A DNA stretch of 64,000 nucleotides. Origin: Leucobacter exalbidus. Its GTDB lineage: Bacteria; Actinomycetota; Actinomycetes; Actinomycetales; Microbacteriaceae. The notes beneath the pieces are model-generated. The model was not told the origin of the DNA, did no database searches, and was given only the letters and a program-made list of their open reading frames with translations. Positions 17,332 through 25,751 of the stretch are shown piece by piece. A program made the position numbers and the translations under genes. Position 1 is the stretch's first letter; each line of letters begins with the position of its first letter. Location: positions 2,666,001 through 2,730,000 of the forward strand of contig NZ_JAFIDA010000001.1 of assembly GCF_017834145.1 (NCBI RefSeq), in the 5' to 3' direction.

Positions 17332-18267
17332 CTAACGACGCTTTCCTGAGCCCTTTTTGCCCTTGCGTTCAGCCCGCCGTGCGGCCTTTTCGCGCTCGGC
17401 CTTCTCCTTTGCCGCAGCGAGCTGGGCGCCACGAGAGTTGGGCTTCAGCTTGGGTTTCGCCTTCTTTGGCTGAACCTGTCGCACCTTGGCCGGTGCCGCG
17501 GTGGGGGCGCCCGCGGCGGGAGACCCCTCGCGTGAACTGCGTGCGGTGCGGCCGCGCAGAATGCCGGCGAGCTGCTGCATATCAGCGTTGTCGCTGTCGA
17601 TCTCCCACGTCGCCCACACCGTGGTCGCCGCGAGCGCCGGGTTCCCCACGACCTTCAGCAGCGCATGCGCCTTCTTGCTCGACAGGTGGCGCGACAGCGG
17701 CATCGGCAACAGCATGCCGCCCGCACCGGTGGCGACGAGATCGAGCGCCGAGCGCGCGTTGCGGGGCTTCCACGCCGGGTCATCCCACGGGGTGGGGGCC
17801 GGCCACTCGGGGGCATGATCGGGGTGGTCGAGCAAATTGATAAGCGATAAATCGTGCACGTGAATCTCGGCCTCTTCGGCGAGCTCGTGATCGACGGGCA
17901 CTACCAGCGCGATCGACTCGTCATACAGTCGCAGTGCGCGGCGGCTTCCGTTGGGGCCGGTGTGCTCGGGCTCAGCACCCGGGGCGGTGCGCTCGAGCAG
18001 CATGTCGTAGTCGGGGCTGATCTGCTTCTGCGGTGAGAACGCCGCAGCCACCGGCACCAACTGCAGCTGCGTGTGAGTGGCGACCAAGTACCGCTTTGCC
18101 CACTTCGTAGGCGCGATGCCGCGCACGAACCCGAGACGCAAGCCCAGCGCAGTCGCGGTGGGATCGGGCACGGCCTCAGCTGTACCGGTTACCTCGAGAT
18201 CGGTCACCGCAAGATCAGTGATCTCCAGTTCATCGGTCTCGGGGGCGTGGGTATCGTGTTCGCTCAC
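17332..18267 (-). CDS. LysR-type effector-binding domain protein without HTH, basic tail
   Basis: A 311-residue protein. After an acidic N-terminus of about 35 residues, a periplasmic-binding-like LysR effector domain can be followed (LRLGFVRGIAPTKWAKRY, then the Asp/Glu-rich middle, then ALDLVATGAGGMLLPMPLSRHL). No winged-helix DNA-binding domain precedes it. The C-terminal 75 residues are strongly basic (KPKLKPNSRGAQLAAAKEK and KGKKGSGKRR), perhaps a nucleic-acid-binding tail. The GTG start at 18267 overlaps the stop of the alkyltransferase-like gene by four bases (GTGA), so the two are translationally coupled. The domain call is moderately sure; function unknown. Confidence 0.7.
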   Translation of the reverse strand: MSEHDTHAPETDELEITDLAVTDLEVTGTAEAVPDPTATALGLRLGFVRGIAPTKWAKRYLVATHTQLQLVPVAAAFSPQKQISPDYDMLLERTAPGAEPEHTGPNGSRRALRLYDESIALVVPVDHELAEEAEIHVHDLSLINLLDHPDHAPEWPAPTPWDDPAWKPRNARSALDLVATGAGGMLLPMPLSRHLSSKKAHALLKVVGNPALAATTVWATWEIDSDNADMQQLAGILRGRTARSSREGSPAAGAPTAAPAKVRQVQPKKAKPKLKPNSRGAQLAAAKEKAEREKAARRAERKGKKGSGKRR

Positions 18268-18632
18268 AGGGCGACCTCCGCGTAGATTTCGTGCGTGTAG
18301 GGCAGGCGGGCGCTTGATAGCGCGAGCCGGTAATCGGTGGTGCTGGGGGATGTCGTGGTGGGGGAGCCCTGATCTCGGGGAAACCGCAGCGGAGTGCCCT
18401 CGTCAAGATAGTGGGGCAGCGCAAGCTGTGCGTGTCCCTGCGGTGGCAAACCGCTCGCGGGCACCACCCGCCACCACGGCACCGCGTGGCCAAACAGGGC
18501 GAGTACCCGACCCACCGCGCGCGGCGCCGAAGAGCCGACCGCGAGGCCCACATCACCGTATGTCATGACCCGGCCCGCTGGGATGCGGCGCGCGACGTCA
18601 AGCACGGCGTCGACGAACTCGGGGCTGGGCAT
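18264..18632 (-). CDS. alkyltransferase-like protein (ATL, MGMT-fold)
   Basis: A 122-residue MGMT-fold DNA-repair protein. It has the recognition helix region (VARRIPAGRVMTYGDVGLAVG, RAVGRVLALFG) and PWWRVV where MGMT has PCHRV, so the acceptor cysteine is replaced by Trp. ATL proteins bind O6-alkylguanine and recruit nucleotide excision repair instead of reversing the damage. TAGTCT (minus strand, 18644-18639) lies six bases before the ATG. It is the first gene of a two-gene operon with the LysR-domain protein. Confidence 0.88.
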   Translation of the reverse strand: MPSPEFVDAVLDVARRIPAGRVMTYGDVGLAVGSSAPRAVGRVLALFGHAVPWWRVVPASGLPPQGHAQLALPHYLDEGTPLRFPRDQGSPTTTSPSTTDYRLALSSARLPYTHEIYAEVAL

Positions 18633-18718
18633 GGGATAAGACTACGCGCCCACCGGGCAGCGCTGGTGCGCGTAACTCAGAAAACGGCGGTGCGGGGGCA
18701 GCTGAGCCCAGAAATGAC

Positions 18719-18767
18719 ACAGGCCGACCCGCGCTCGCGTTACTGCTGCGAGGGCGGGTCGGCCTGT
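18719..18767. terminator. terminator downstream of desaturase gene
   Basis: A 20-bp inverted repeat (18719-18738 with 18748-18767, one mismatch) in the gap between the ATL gene start and the end of the desaturase gene. It lies just past the desaturase stop codon. Confidence 0.75.
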
Positions 18768-18780
18768 CACTTCGCTGGGG

Positions 18781-19914
18781 TTAGCGGCGACCGAACTGCG
18801 CCGCGGCCGGGCAATCGAAGGGATCGCGTGCGGCGAGCCCCACGCGGTTCAAGTACTCGATCACAATGGCGTACGACTGCATGATCGTGGTCTCGGTGTA
18901 GGGCACGTTGAGACGCTCGCAGTGCTCCTTGACGATCTTGCTGGCGCGGCCCAGGTAGGGGCGGGCCATGCTGGGGAAGAGGTGGTGCTCGGCCTGGTAG
19001 TTCAGGCCGCCGAACAAGATGGTGGACCACCAGCCGCCGCTCACGTTGCGTGAGGTGCGCACCTGCTTGGTGAAGAAGTCGAGCTTGGCATCGTGGGCGA
19101 TGACCGGCATGCCCTTGTGGTTGGGGGCGAACGAGGCACCCATGTACACGCCAAACACGGCGATCTGTACGGCCGAGAACGCGAATGCCTTACCGAGCGG
19201 CAAGAACATGAAGATCGGAGCATAGAACAAAATGAAGCGCGCGGTGATCATCGACAGCTCGGCCCAGCGGCCCTTGACGGGGCCACGGCTGCAGAGGTGA
19301 CGAATACCGTGCAGGTGGAGGTTGAGACCCTCAAGCGTGAGCAGCGGGAAGAAGAACCAGCCCTGGCGCTTGTTAATGGCGCGCACAAAACCGCGAGCCT
19401 GCGCCGCATCCTCTTCGAGGAACGCGATCGTGTCGACCTCGATATCGGGGTCCTTGCCGACGCGGTTGGGGTTCTGGTGGTGCCGCGAGTGCTTTGAGTC
19501 CCACCACGAATAGCTCATGCCCACAGAGGCGATGATCACGCGAGCGAGGCGATCGTTCGCGGGGCCCGTGTTGAGCACGATGCGGTGGGCCGCTTCGTGG
19601 CCGATAAAGGCGACCTGAGTGAGCATAAAGCCCACGCCGAAAGCGATGAGGAGCTGGAACCAGCTGTCACCAAGCAGAATGAACCCGGCGGTGAGCGCCG
19701 CAAATCCGAGCAGAATGCCGCCACCGAGCAGGGCGTAGAACCAGCGAGCACGCTTCAACAGGCCCGCTTCGCGCACCTCAAGAGAAACTTCCTTGTAGGC
19801 CTTCGCGATCGGAGGGAAGTCTTGAGCACGGGCGCGTGTGTAACGCAGCTCGCCGAGCTGACCTTGTGGCTGTTGGCCTTGCTGATCCTGGGCAAGGGTA
19901 GACGTCAGCGTCAT
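18781..19914 (-). CDS. membrane fatty acid desaturase
   Basis: A 377-residue di-iron membrane desaturase acting on acyl chains of lipids or acyl-CoA. The three His boxes are present: HEAAH (residues 106-110), HSRHH (142-146) and QAEHH near 300. Hydrophobic pairs flank them (ALLGGGILLGFAALTAGFIL; MITARFILFYAPIFMFL). It probably adjusts membrane fluidity; the regiospecificity cannot be read. The start is taken as ATG 19914; a GTG three codons earlier is possible, and neither has a strong ribosome site. Confidence 0.88.
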   Translation of the reverse strand: MTLTSTLAQDQQGQQPQGQLGELRYTRARAQDFPPIAKAYKEVSLEVREAGLLKRARWFYALLGGGILLGFAALTAGFILLGDSWFQLLIAFGVGFMLTQVAFIGHEAAHRIVLNTGPANDRLARVIIASVGMSYSWWDSKHSRHHQNPNRVGKDPDIEVDTIAFLEEDAAQARGFVRAINKRQGWFFFPLLTLEGLNLHLHGIRHLCSRGPVKGRWAELSMITARFILFYAPIFMFLPLGKAFAFSAVQIAVFGVYMGASFAPNHKGMPVIAHDAKLDFFTKQVRTSRNVSGGWWSTILFGGLNYQAEHHLFPSMARPYLGRASKIVKEHCERLNVPYTETTIMQSYAIVIEYLNRVGLAARDPFDCPAAAQFGRR

Positions 19915-20153
19915 GATCGGCACCTGGTTCCCTTCGGGCGACGCGAAGACGCCCGGTCGGTGAAACTGAAGCTAAAGGCATTTGCCAATCGCTGCGCCCA
20001 ATGTACCTGCTTTAGCATGCACGAACCGGTATGTGGGCCGTGTAACTGGTGTGCATGGCGGTTTGGGGGAGAAACGCGGGATCCGGATCAAGATCAGATC
20101 CCGCGCCCAGTGCGCGCGTGAGCGGGGTGCCGCGCCCGCCCCGCGCCACCCGG
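19915..20153. other. intergenic gap between two minus-strand genes
   Basis: About 240 bp with no convincing gene. It holds one copy of the GATCCGGATC palindrome at 20080, followed by further GATC-containing sequence, and presumably the desaturase promoter. Confidence 0.5.
20080..20089. repeat. GATCCGGATC palindrome copy 4
   Basis: Perfect intergenic copy between the desaturase and VIT genes, followed by AAGATCAGATC. Confidence 0.9.
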
Positions 20154-20876
20154 TTAGCTAAATTCTGAGACGCCCAACAGCATGCCGATGGTGTAGGTCG
20201 CCGCGACCGCGACGGCGCCGAAGACGAGCTGGCGCAGTGAACCCTTGATCCAGCTGCGGCGGGTGATGCCCGCGGCGGTTCCGCCGGCGATGAGGAGGCC
20301 GGCGCCGCCAAACGCGAGGCCCCACCACAGATCGCCGAAGCCGAGCAAGAACGGCAGCACGGGAATGATGGCGCCGATGCTGAATGAGATAAAGGAGGAG
20401 ACGGCCGCGACGAGGGGCGACGGCTTCTCTTCGGGGCTGAGCCCGAGCTCGTGCGCCAGGTGCACGCGAATCGCCTTCTCGCTGTTGGTGTGCACCTGCT
20501 CGGCGGCGGCGTTCGCGGTGCCCTCGTGCATGCCGAGGCGGCCAAACAGCGCGGCCAATTCGGCCTGCTCGCCCTCGGGGTTGCGGGCGTGAGCCTCGCG
20601 TTCGACGCTGACCTCGGCGTCGAGCTGCTCGTTGGCGGTGCGCACCGAGGTGAATTCGCCCAGGGCCATCGAGATCGCACCCGCGATGAGCCCCGAAACG
20701 CCCGTGAGTGCGACGACGCCGGTCGGCGCACCCGCCGCCGCGATGCCCGCGATCAGGCCGACGTTCGAGACGAGCCCATCCATGGCGCCGAAGACGCTGG
20801 CACGCAACCAGCCAGATGCGACGTCGGCGTGGCTGTGGTCGTACTCGTGCGGTTTTGCGATGTCGAACTCGCTCAT
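20154..20876 (-). CDS. VIT1/CCC1-family iron/manganese transporter
   Basis: A 240-residue membrane protein. The family start SGWLRASVFGAMDGLVSNVGLIAG, the motif GAISMALGEFTSVRTANEQ and the C-terminal hairpin ATYTIGMLLG are all characteristic. A cytosolic helical insertion between TM2 and TM3 (about residues 75-140) is present, rich in Glu and His as in metal-binding members. It should move divalent iron or manganese out of the cytosol. AGGAA eight bases before ATG 20876 supports the start. Confidence 0.88.
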   Translation of the reverse strand: MSEFDIAKPHEYDHSHADVASGWLRASVFGAMDGLVSNVGLIAGIAAAGAPTGVVALTGVSGLIAGAISMALGEFTSVRTANEQLDAEVSVEREAHARNPEGEQAELAALFGRLGMHEGTANAAAEQVHTNSEKAIRVHLAHELGLSPEEKPSPLVAAVSSFISFSIGAIIPVLPFLLGFGDLWWGLAFGGAGLLIAGGTAAGITRRSWIKGSLRQLVFGAVAVAATYTIGMLLGVSEFS

Positions 20877-21087
20877 GACTCAATTCCTGTGGGGGTGATG
20901 GGCATGGCGCCGAAACACACGGCGCACGCCGTGATGCTGACTCGTTACCGTACCAAGGATCCCGAGTGAGAGAGAAGCCCAGATCACACGTCGGCCAGAG
21001 GTATGTCGTGAGTTCGTGATGACGAACATTTTGCAGCGTCGCGGTCAGCGCGGCGAGATACGCTGGAACCAAGCTTGAGGAGGCCCC

Positions 21088-21573
21088 GTGGATATTAGTG
21101 GACGTGTTGTCACTCGTGAGGGACACAGGTATTTGCAGATGGCTCGCTCGCTCGCGATGCCGATCGAGGAAGCCTGGGAATATCTGACCGATTCTGAACT
21201 GACCGAACAGTGGTTCGGCCCGTGGGAGGGCGATGCGCGCCCCGGCGGAAGCGTGCGCGTGCGCATGCGGTTCGAATCTAACGAGCCCGCCCTGCGCGTG
21301 AGCATTCGCGGCTGCGCGGCCCCCAAGGCCCTCGTGCTGCACGTGCTTGACGAGGGTGCCGACTGGGAGATTTCGTTCCAGCTGCAAGAAGACGGCCCCG
21401 AAGACACGCTGCTGCTGTTCACACATCTGCTCACTGAGCGCGTGGAGATTGGTGAGATTGGCCCCGGGTGGGAGTACTACCTCGACCTGCTGGTGGCCGC
21501 GACCGAGGGCGCCGAAAAACCGAGCTTTGAGTACTACTTCCCGGTGATGAGTGAGGCCTTTCGGGCCATGTAA
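21088..21573 (+). CDS. SRPBCC/AHSA1-type START-fold protein
   Basis: A 161-residue protein of the AHSA1-like SRPBCC superfamily, which forms a hydrophobic ligand pocket. LAMPIEEAWEYLTDSELTEQWFGPWEG near residues 22-48 is the diagnostic N-terminal helix-turn, followed by beta strands and a long C-terminal helix (EYYLDLLVAATEG). GTG 21088 has GAGGAGG six bases upstream. Ligand and role are not known. It stands alone, divergent from the VIT gene. Confidence 0.82.
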   Translation: MDISGRVVTREGHRYLQMARSLAMPIEEAWEYLTDSELTEQWFGPWEGDARPGGSVRVRMRFESNEPALRVSIRGCAAPKALVLHVLDEGADWEISFQLQEDGPEDTLLLFTHLLTERVEIGEIGPGWEYYLDLLVAATEGAEKPSFEYYFPVMSEAFRAM

Positions 21574-21742
21574 GTCGAGTGGCGTGTGGCTCCGCCGAGC
21601 TGCTTCGGCTACGCCCGTGGCGCCCACACTTCTTGCCCGCTGAACACTCCAGTTTTCTACTAAACTCGACTGCATCAGCCAGCCGTGAAAACGGTATGGA
21701 TCCACCGGCGTCACCCAGCGGCCCTCAGGGACAGGAACGGCT

Positions 21743-22636
21743 TTGACCTTCAACGATAATGTGCGTATCGATTCCAGCAAGGTGTCGAAGCGCAGCGGCG
21801 CCAAGCGCGGCGGCATGATCGCGGGCGGCGGCATCGGCGTGGTGTTGCTGCTCGCCCTGGGGTCACAGCTGCTGGGTGTCGACCTCACCTCCTACGCCCC
21901 CGTGGTGGAGCAGATCATTGGCGGCGGCAGCTCGAACTCGCAAGAGCAGTCGGCCCCGCTCGACGAGTGCACCACGGGGGCTGCGGCCAACAGCGACACC
22001 GAGTGCCGCATGGCTGGTGCCAGTGACTCGCTCGACCGGTTCTGGGCCACCCAGGTAGACAACTATCGCGGCCCCGAAGACGTCGTGCTGTTCGAGGGGC
22101 AGACCCAGTCGGGGTGCGGCGCCGCTTCGGCCGCGACGGGGCCGTTCTACTGCCCGGCAGACGAGTCCATCTTTATGGACGTCGCATTCTTCGAGACGCT
22201 GCGCAGTGACTACGGCGCATCGGGCGGGTCGCTCGCTCAGATGTACGTGCTTGCGCACGAGTGGGGTCACCACATCTCAAACCTCATCGGTTCCATGCAG
22301 GGCGTCGGCAATGAGACGGGCCCGGCCTCGGGCTCGGTGCGCCTCGAACTGCAGGCCGATTGCTTCGCCGGAGCTTGGGTGAAAGACGCCACGACCGTCA
22401 CCGACAACCAGGGCGTACCATTCTTGAAGCCGGTGACGAACGCACAGGTCGCAGATGCGTTGAACGCCGCCGCCGCGATCGGTGACGACACGATCATGGA
22501 GAACGCCGGTATGAAGGTCAACCCCGAGCGCTTCAGCCACGGCACCTCTGAGCAGCGCCAGCGCTGGTTCGATGTGGGCTACACCGAAGGTGCCGGATCA
22601 TGCGGCACCTTCGACGTCGCAGCCAACAAGCTGTAA
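21743..22636 (+). CDS. ypfJ: YpfJ-family neutral zinc metallopeptidase
   Basis: A 297-residue membrane-anchored putative zinc metallopeptidase. The N-terminus MTFNDNVRIDSSKV is typical of the family and is followed by a single TM helix (GGMIAGGGIGVVLLLALG), so the catalytic part is extracytoplasmic. VLAHEWGHHISNLIG near residue 172 supplies the zinc-binding HEXXH, and ELQADCFAGAW the third ligand. The start is TTG 21743 with AGGAA six bases upstream and the conserved MTFN start; no ATG fits. Terminated by the hairpin at 22647. Confidence 0.88.
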   Translation: MTFNDNVRIDSSKVSKRSGAKRGGMIAGGGIGVVLLLALGSQLLGVDLTSYAPVVEQIIGGGSSNSQEQSAPLDECTTGAAANSDTECRMAGASDSLDRFWATQVDNYRGPEDVVLFEGQTQSGCGAASAATGPFYCPADESIFMDVAFFETLRSDYGASGGSLAQMYVLAHEWGHHISNLIGSMQGVGNETGPASGSVRLELQADCFAGAWVKDATTVTDNQGVPFLKPVTNAQVADALNAAAAIGDDTIMENAGMKVNPERFSHGTSEQRQRWFDVGYTEGAGSCGTFDVAANKL

Positions 22637-22646
22637 CGCGGTCACC

Positions 22647-22695
22647 AAAGCCACCCGTCTGCACCTCGCTCATCGCGGTGCAGGCGGGTGGCTTT
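22647..22695. terminator. terminator after ypfJ
   Basis: A 19-bp inverted repeat (22647-22665 with 22677-22695), A-rich foot on the left and TTT on the right. Confidence 0.85.
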
Positions 22696-22778
22696 GTGCT
22701 GCCCGGGTGTAGCAACCGGGGTGGGTAGAAACCTGACCGAACGCTCCAAACCTGAGAGAAATCAACTTGCGATGCTTC

Positions 22779-22794
22779 CTTTACGTTCGTAAAG
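22779..22794. promoter_or_regulatory. palindromic operator overlapping the TetR promoter
   Basis: CTTTACG-TT-CGTAAAG is a 7-2-7 inverted repeat lying over the TAAAGT box (22790-22795) that is six bases before the tetR-type ATG. A repressor bound here would block the -10 region directly, pointing to autoregulation of the TetR/YhgE operon. Confidence 0.7.
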
Positions 22795-22801
22795 TAGATG
22801 C

Positions 22802-23380
22802 ATGACCGAGATTGATCCCCGCGCTGCACGCAGTCGCGCCGCTCTCGTTGAGGCCATGATCGGTGCGCTCGACGAGGGAACCCTTCCTGCTTCGATTAGC
22901 ATCACCGACATCGTGAAGCTGGCGGCGGTGAGTCGCCCCACGTTCTACCAACACTTCAAGAGCATGTCTGCGCTGGTGCACGCCGCGGCGCTGATGCGCC
23001 TCAACAGCGCGTTCGCGTTGGTGCCCGCCCCAGATCCGCAGGCCGAGTGGGAGACCGTCTCTCACGAGTCGATGACCATTCTGCTCACTCACCTCACCGA
23101 TTACTCGGTGTTCTACCTCGCGGTGCTGCACGACTCGGGGATCACCCCGGTCTCCGACATCATCGACATTCTCGCCACCAGGTTCCTCGACGTCGCACCG
23201 TTCTCGCCCGCGATCCGGGCAGATAACGAGGCCGCTCGCGAGCGGGCCGAGTTTCTCGCCGCGGGAATTACGTGGTCGGTAGTGCGCTGGCTTGAAGCTG
23301 GCGGCACCGATCTGCAGTCGGCCGCGCACCGGTTCTCTGCCATTCTCATTTCTTCTGTCCCCGCCTCACGGGCGGCATGA
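22802..23380 (+). CDS. TetR/AcrR-family transcriptional regulator
   Basis: A 192-residue repressor. The HTH is ISITDIVKLAAVSRPTFYQHFKS at about residues 35-57; the C-terminal helical ligand domain follows. It is cotranscribed with the YhgE/Pip gene, whose ATG is 23 bp after the stop. A palindromic operator overlaps its own promoter. It likely derepresses the operon on binding a hydrophobic compound. Confidence 0.9.
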   Translation: MTEIDPRAARSRAALVEAMIGALDEGTLPASISITDIVKLAAVSRPTFYQHFKSMSALVHAAALMRLNSAFALVPAPDPQAEWETVSHESMTILLTHLTDYSVFYLAVLHDSGITPVSDIIDILATRFLDVAPFSPAIRADNEAARERAEFLAAGITWSVVRWLEAGGTDLQSAAHRFSAILISSVPASRAA

Positions 23381-23402
23381 TTCACCCCTGCTGAAAGACC
23401 TC

Positions 23403-25691
23403 ATGAAATCGAAAGACCGAATCTTTACCGCGCTCTGGCCCATTGTGGTCTGCGCCGCCATTGCACTTATCCCGCTGATTTATGCGGGGCTGCTGGTTTG
23501 GTCGAACGTTGATCCCACGCACAATCTCAGCTCGATTCCCGCGGCGATCGTAAACGTCGATGAGGCCGCAGAGGCCGCCGACGGCAGCACCCAGCACCTG
23601 GGCGATGACCTCGTCGATGAATTGCTCAGCAACGAAGAATCGACAAACTTCGACTGGACCGTGATGGACGCTAACGATGCGGCGGCCCAGCTCGAAGCGG
23701 GCAAGCAGCTCGTGGTGCTCACGATCCCCGCCGACTTCTCGCAGGCCGCGGTTTCGGCGGGGTCTGACGAGGTCGCCGATGCCGCGCAGGCCAAGCTCGT
23801 GATCGCCACGAACGACGGATCGAACCTCATCATGGGCAACATCGCCGCCACGGTGGGCGAAAAGATCACCGATACGCTGCGCACCCAGGTGAGTGAAACG
23901 TATCTCGAGAACGTCTACCTCGGGTTCACCGATGTGCACGGCAGCATCACCGACGCCGCCGATGGCGCGAGCGAACTCGCGGGCGGCGCGGTCGATGCCG
24001 CAGACGGCTCGGGCGAGCTCGTCGTCGGCCTGCAAGAAATCGCCGACGGCACCGTTGATCTGTCTGATGGCGCGGCCACGCTCGCTGCTGGCACCGTAAC
24101 TGCGACCGAGGGCGCTTCGTCGCTCGCGACCGGTCTTCAGACGCTCAACGAGGGGGCCGCCGCGGTACCCGAGAACACGAAGGCGCTCGCCGATGGTGCC
24201 GTGCAAACCGCGACGGGCGCGGGCACCCTCGCGACCGGTGCGAGCGAGGTCGCGACGGGCGCCTCATCGCTGTCAGAAGCGCTTGGCACCCTCGCGCTGG
24301 GGGCCGGGCAGGTAGCCGATGGCGGCGAGACCGCCCTCGCCGGTGCGCAAACACTTAACACCGGCGCCGGTGCCGCGCTTACCGGGGCCACCACGCTCGA
24401 CGACGGGCTCGACGCACTCATCGCGAACTACAGCGTGATGACCGACGACCAGCGCCTCGCCACCCTCAACGGGCTGGCCGCGGGCAGCGCTTCGCTCGTG
24501 GGCGAGAACGGAACAGGGCTCACCGCGCTCGCCGCGGGCACCACGGCGCTCGTGGGTGACGAGGAAACCGGGCTCACGAAGCTTGCGGCCGGCGGCCGCT
24601 CCGTGGCCACCGGGGCCCAAACCGTGTCTGACGAGTCGACGAAACTCGTCACGGGGGCCGACCAGGTTTCTGACGGAGCCGCGCAACTCTCGGGCGGTGC
24701 TACGCAGGTCTCTGACGGGGCGAGCGCGCTGCAAACCGGGCTCGCCACCCTGGTCGAGGGCATCGGATCGGCGCACACCGGCGCCGACCAGCTCGCGGCC
24801 GGCATGCCGGCGCTGAGCTCGGGCGCTGCGCAGCTCGCGGAAGGCACCGTGACGCTGAAAGACGGCGCCTCGTCTGCGGTCACCGGGGCGAGCACCCTCG
24901 ACGACGGCCTCGGCGAACTCTCGAAGGGGGCCGACGAACTCTCCACGGTCCTGAACGACGGCGTGCACGACATTCCCAACTACTCAGACGACGAGGCCCG
25001 CCAACTGTCGCAGGTCTCGGCCGCCCCCGTGGTGCTCGAGCAAGAACGCATCAACGAAGTGCCCGAATACGGTTATGGCCTCGCCCCCTACTTCATGGGG
25101 CTGTCGCTGTGGGTGGGCGCGCTCGCATTCTACATGATGATGCCTGCGCTGAAGCCCAAGCTGATGGCTGGCCGCGGCAGCTCAATTGGTGTCGCGCTGC
25201 GCAGCCTCGCGCCCGGCGCGCTGATGGCGCTGGTGCAGAGCATGCTGATGGTTGGTGTTGTGCACTTCGCGGTCGGCATTGAACTCGAGAATCTCGCCGG
25301 CGCCTTCGGTATCGCGCTGCTCACGAGTCTCACCTTCTTCGCCATCAACCAGGCACTGATCGCGCTGCTCGGGCCCGCGGGCCGCTTCGTCGCGCTCGTG
25401 TTCATGGTGTTCCAGCTCGCTTCTGCGGGCGGGTCATATCCGATCCAAACGGCTCCCGATCTTTTCCAGACCCTCAACTCTTGGTTGCCCCTGACCTATC
25501 CGGTTGAAGCGTTCCGTTCGATGATTGCGGGCGGCACGATCGGCGTGAGCACCGCCGTGTGGGTGCTGTCGTGCTGGTTTATTGGCGCGGTGGTAGTCGC
25601 AGTGGGGGCGGTGACGCTGAAGCGTCGCGGCCTGTCACACGCAGAACCGGCAGGAGCCGAGATACCCGCGGGGGTGCTGGCCGCTGCATAG
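23403..25691 (+). CDS. YhgE/Pip-domain membrane protein
   Basis: A 762-residue protein of the phage-infection-protein-like, ABC-2-related family. TM1 is at the N-terminus (IVVCAAIALIPLIYAGLLV), followed by the conserved VDPTHNLSSIPAAIVNVDEAA. A long extracytoplasmic helical stalk (about residues 180-530) is built of degenerate repeats of the DGAxxLAxGAxxV type. Five further TM helices close the protein (residues about 560-745). The start at 23403 gives a normal TM1; the open frame upstream belongs to tetR in another frame. Function is unclear; ESX-like secretion, phage receptor and ABC-2 export roles are known in relatives. Confidence 0.87.
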   Translation: MKSKDRIFTALWPIVVCAAIALIPLIYAGLLVWSNVDPTHNLSSIPAAIVNVDEAAEAADGSTQHLGDDLVDELLSNEESTNFDWTVMDANDAAAQLEAGKQLVVLTIPADFSQAAVSAGSDEVADAAQAKLVIATNDGSNLIMGNIAATVGEKITDTLRTQVSETYLENVYLGFTDVHGSITDAADGASELAGGAVDAADGSGELVVGLQEIADGTVDLSDGAATLAAGTVTATEGASSLATGLQTLNEGAAAVPENTKALADGAVQTATGAGTLATGASEVATGASSLSEALGTLALGAGQVADGGETALAGAQTLNTGAGAALTGATTLDDGLDALIANYSVMTDDQRLATLNGLAAGSASLVGENGTGLTALAAGTTALVGDEETGLTKLAAGGRSVATGAQTVSDESTKLVTGADQVSDGAAQLSGGATQVSDGASALQTGLATLVEGIGSAHTGADQLAAGMPALSSGAAQLAEGTVTLKDGASSAVTGASTLDDGLGELSKGADELSTVLNDGVHDIPNYSDDEARQLSQVSAAPVVLEQERINEVPEYGYGLAPYFMGLSLWVGALAFYMMMPALKPKLMAGRGSSIGVALRSLAPGALMALVQSMLMVGVVHFAVGIELENLAGAFGIALLTSLTFFAINQALIALLGPAGRFVALVFMVFQLASAGGSYPIQTAPDLFQTLNSWLPLTYPVEAFRSMIAGGTIGVSTAVWVLSCWFIGAVVVAVGAVTLKRRGLSHAEPAGAEIPAGVLAAA

Positions 25692-25751
25692 GCCTGCGTT
25701 CTCGCCGGTGGCTTCGAAGGTGCTTTCGTCGGTGCCTTCGCTGGCGGCGCG

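Noticed and set aside
20158..21888. 576-codon minus-strand open frame
   Set aside because: Crosses the VIT, SRPBCC and YpfJ genes in wrong frames; no domain.
23940..24970. Short repeats in the YhgE gene as a possible CRISPR or DNA repeat
   Set aside because: They follow the reading frame of degenerate protein repeats; no fixed unit or spacer.
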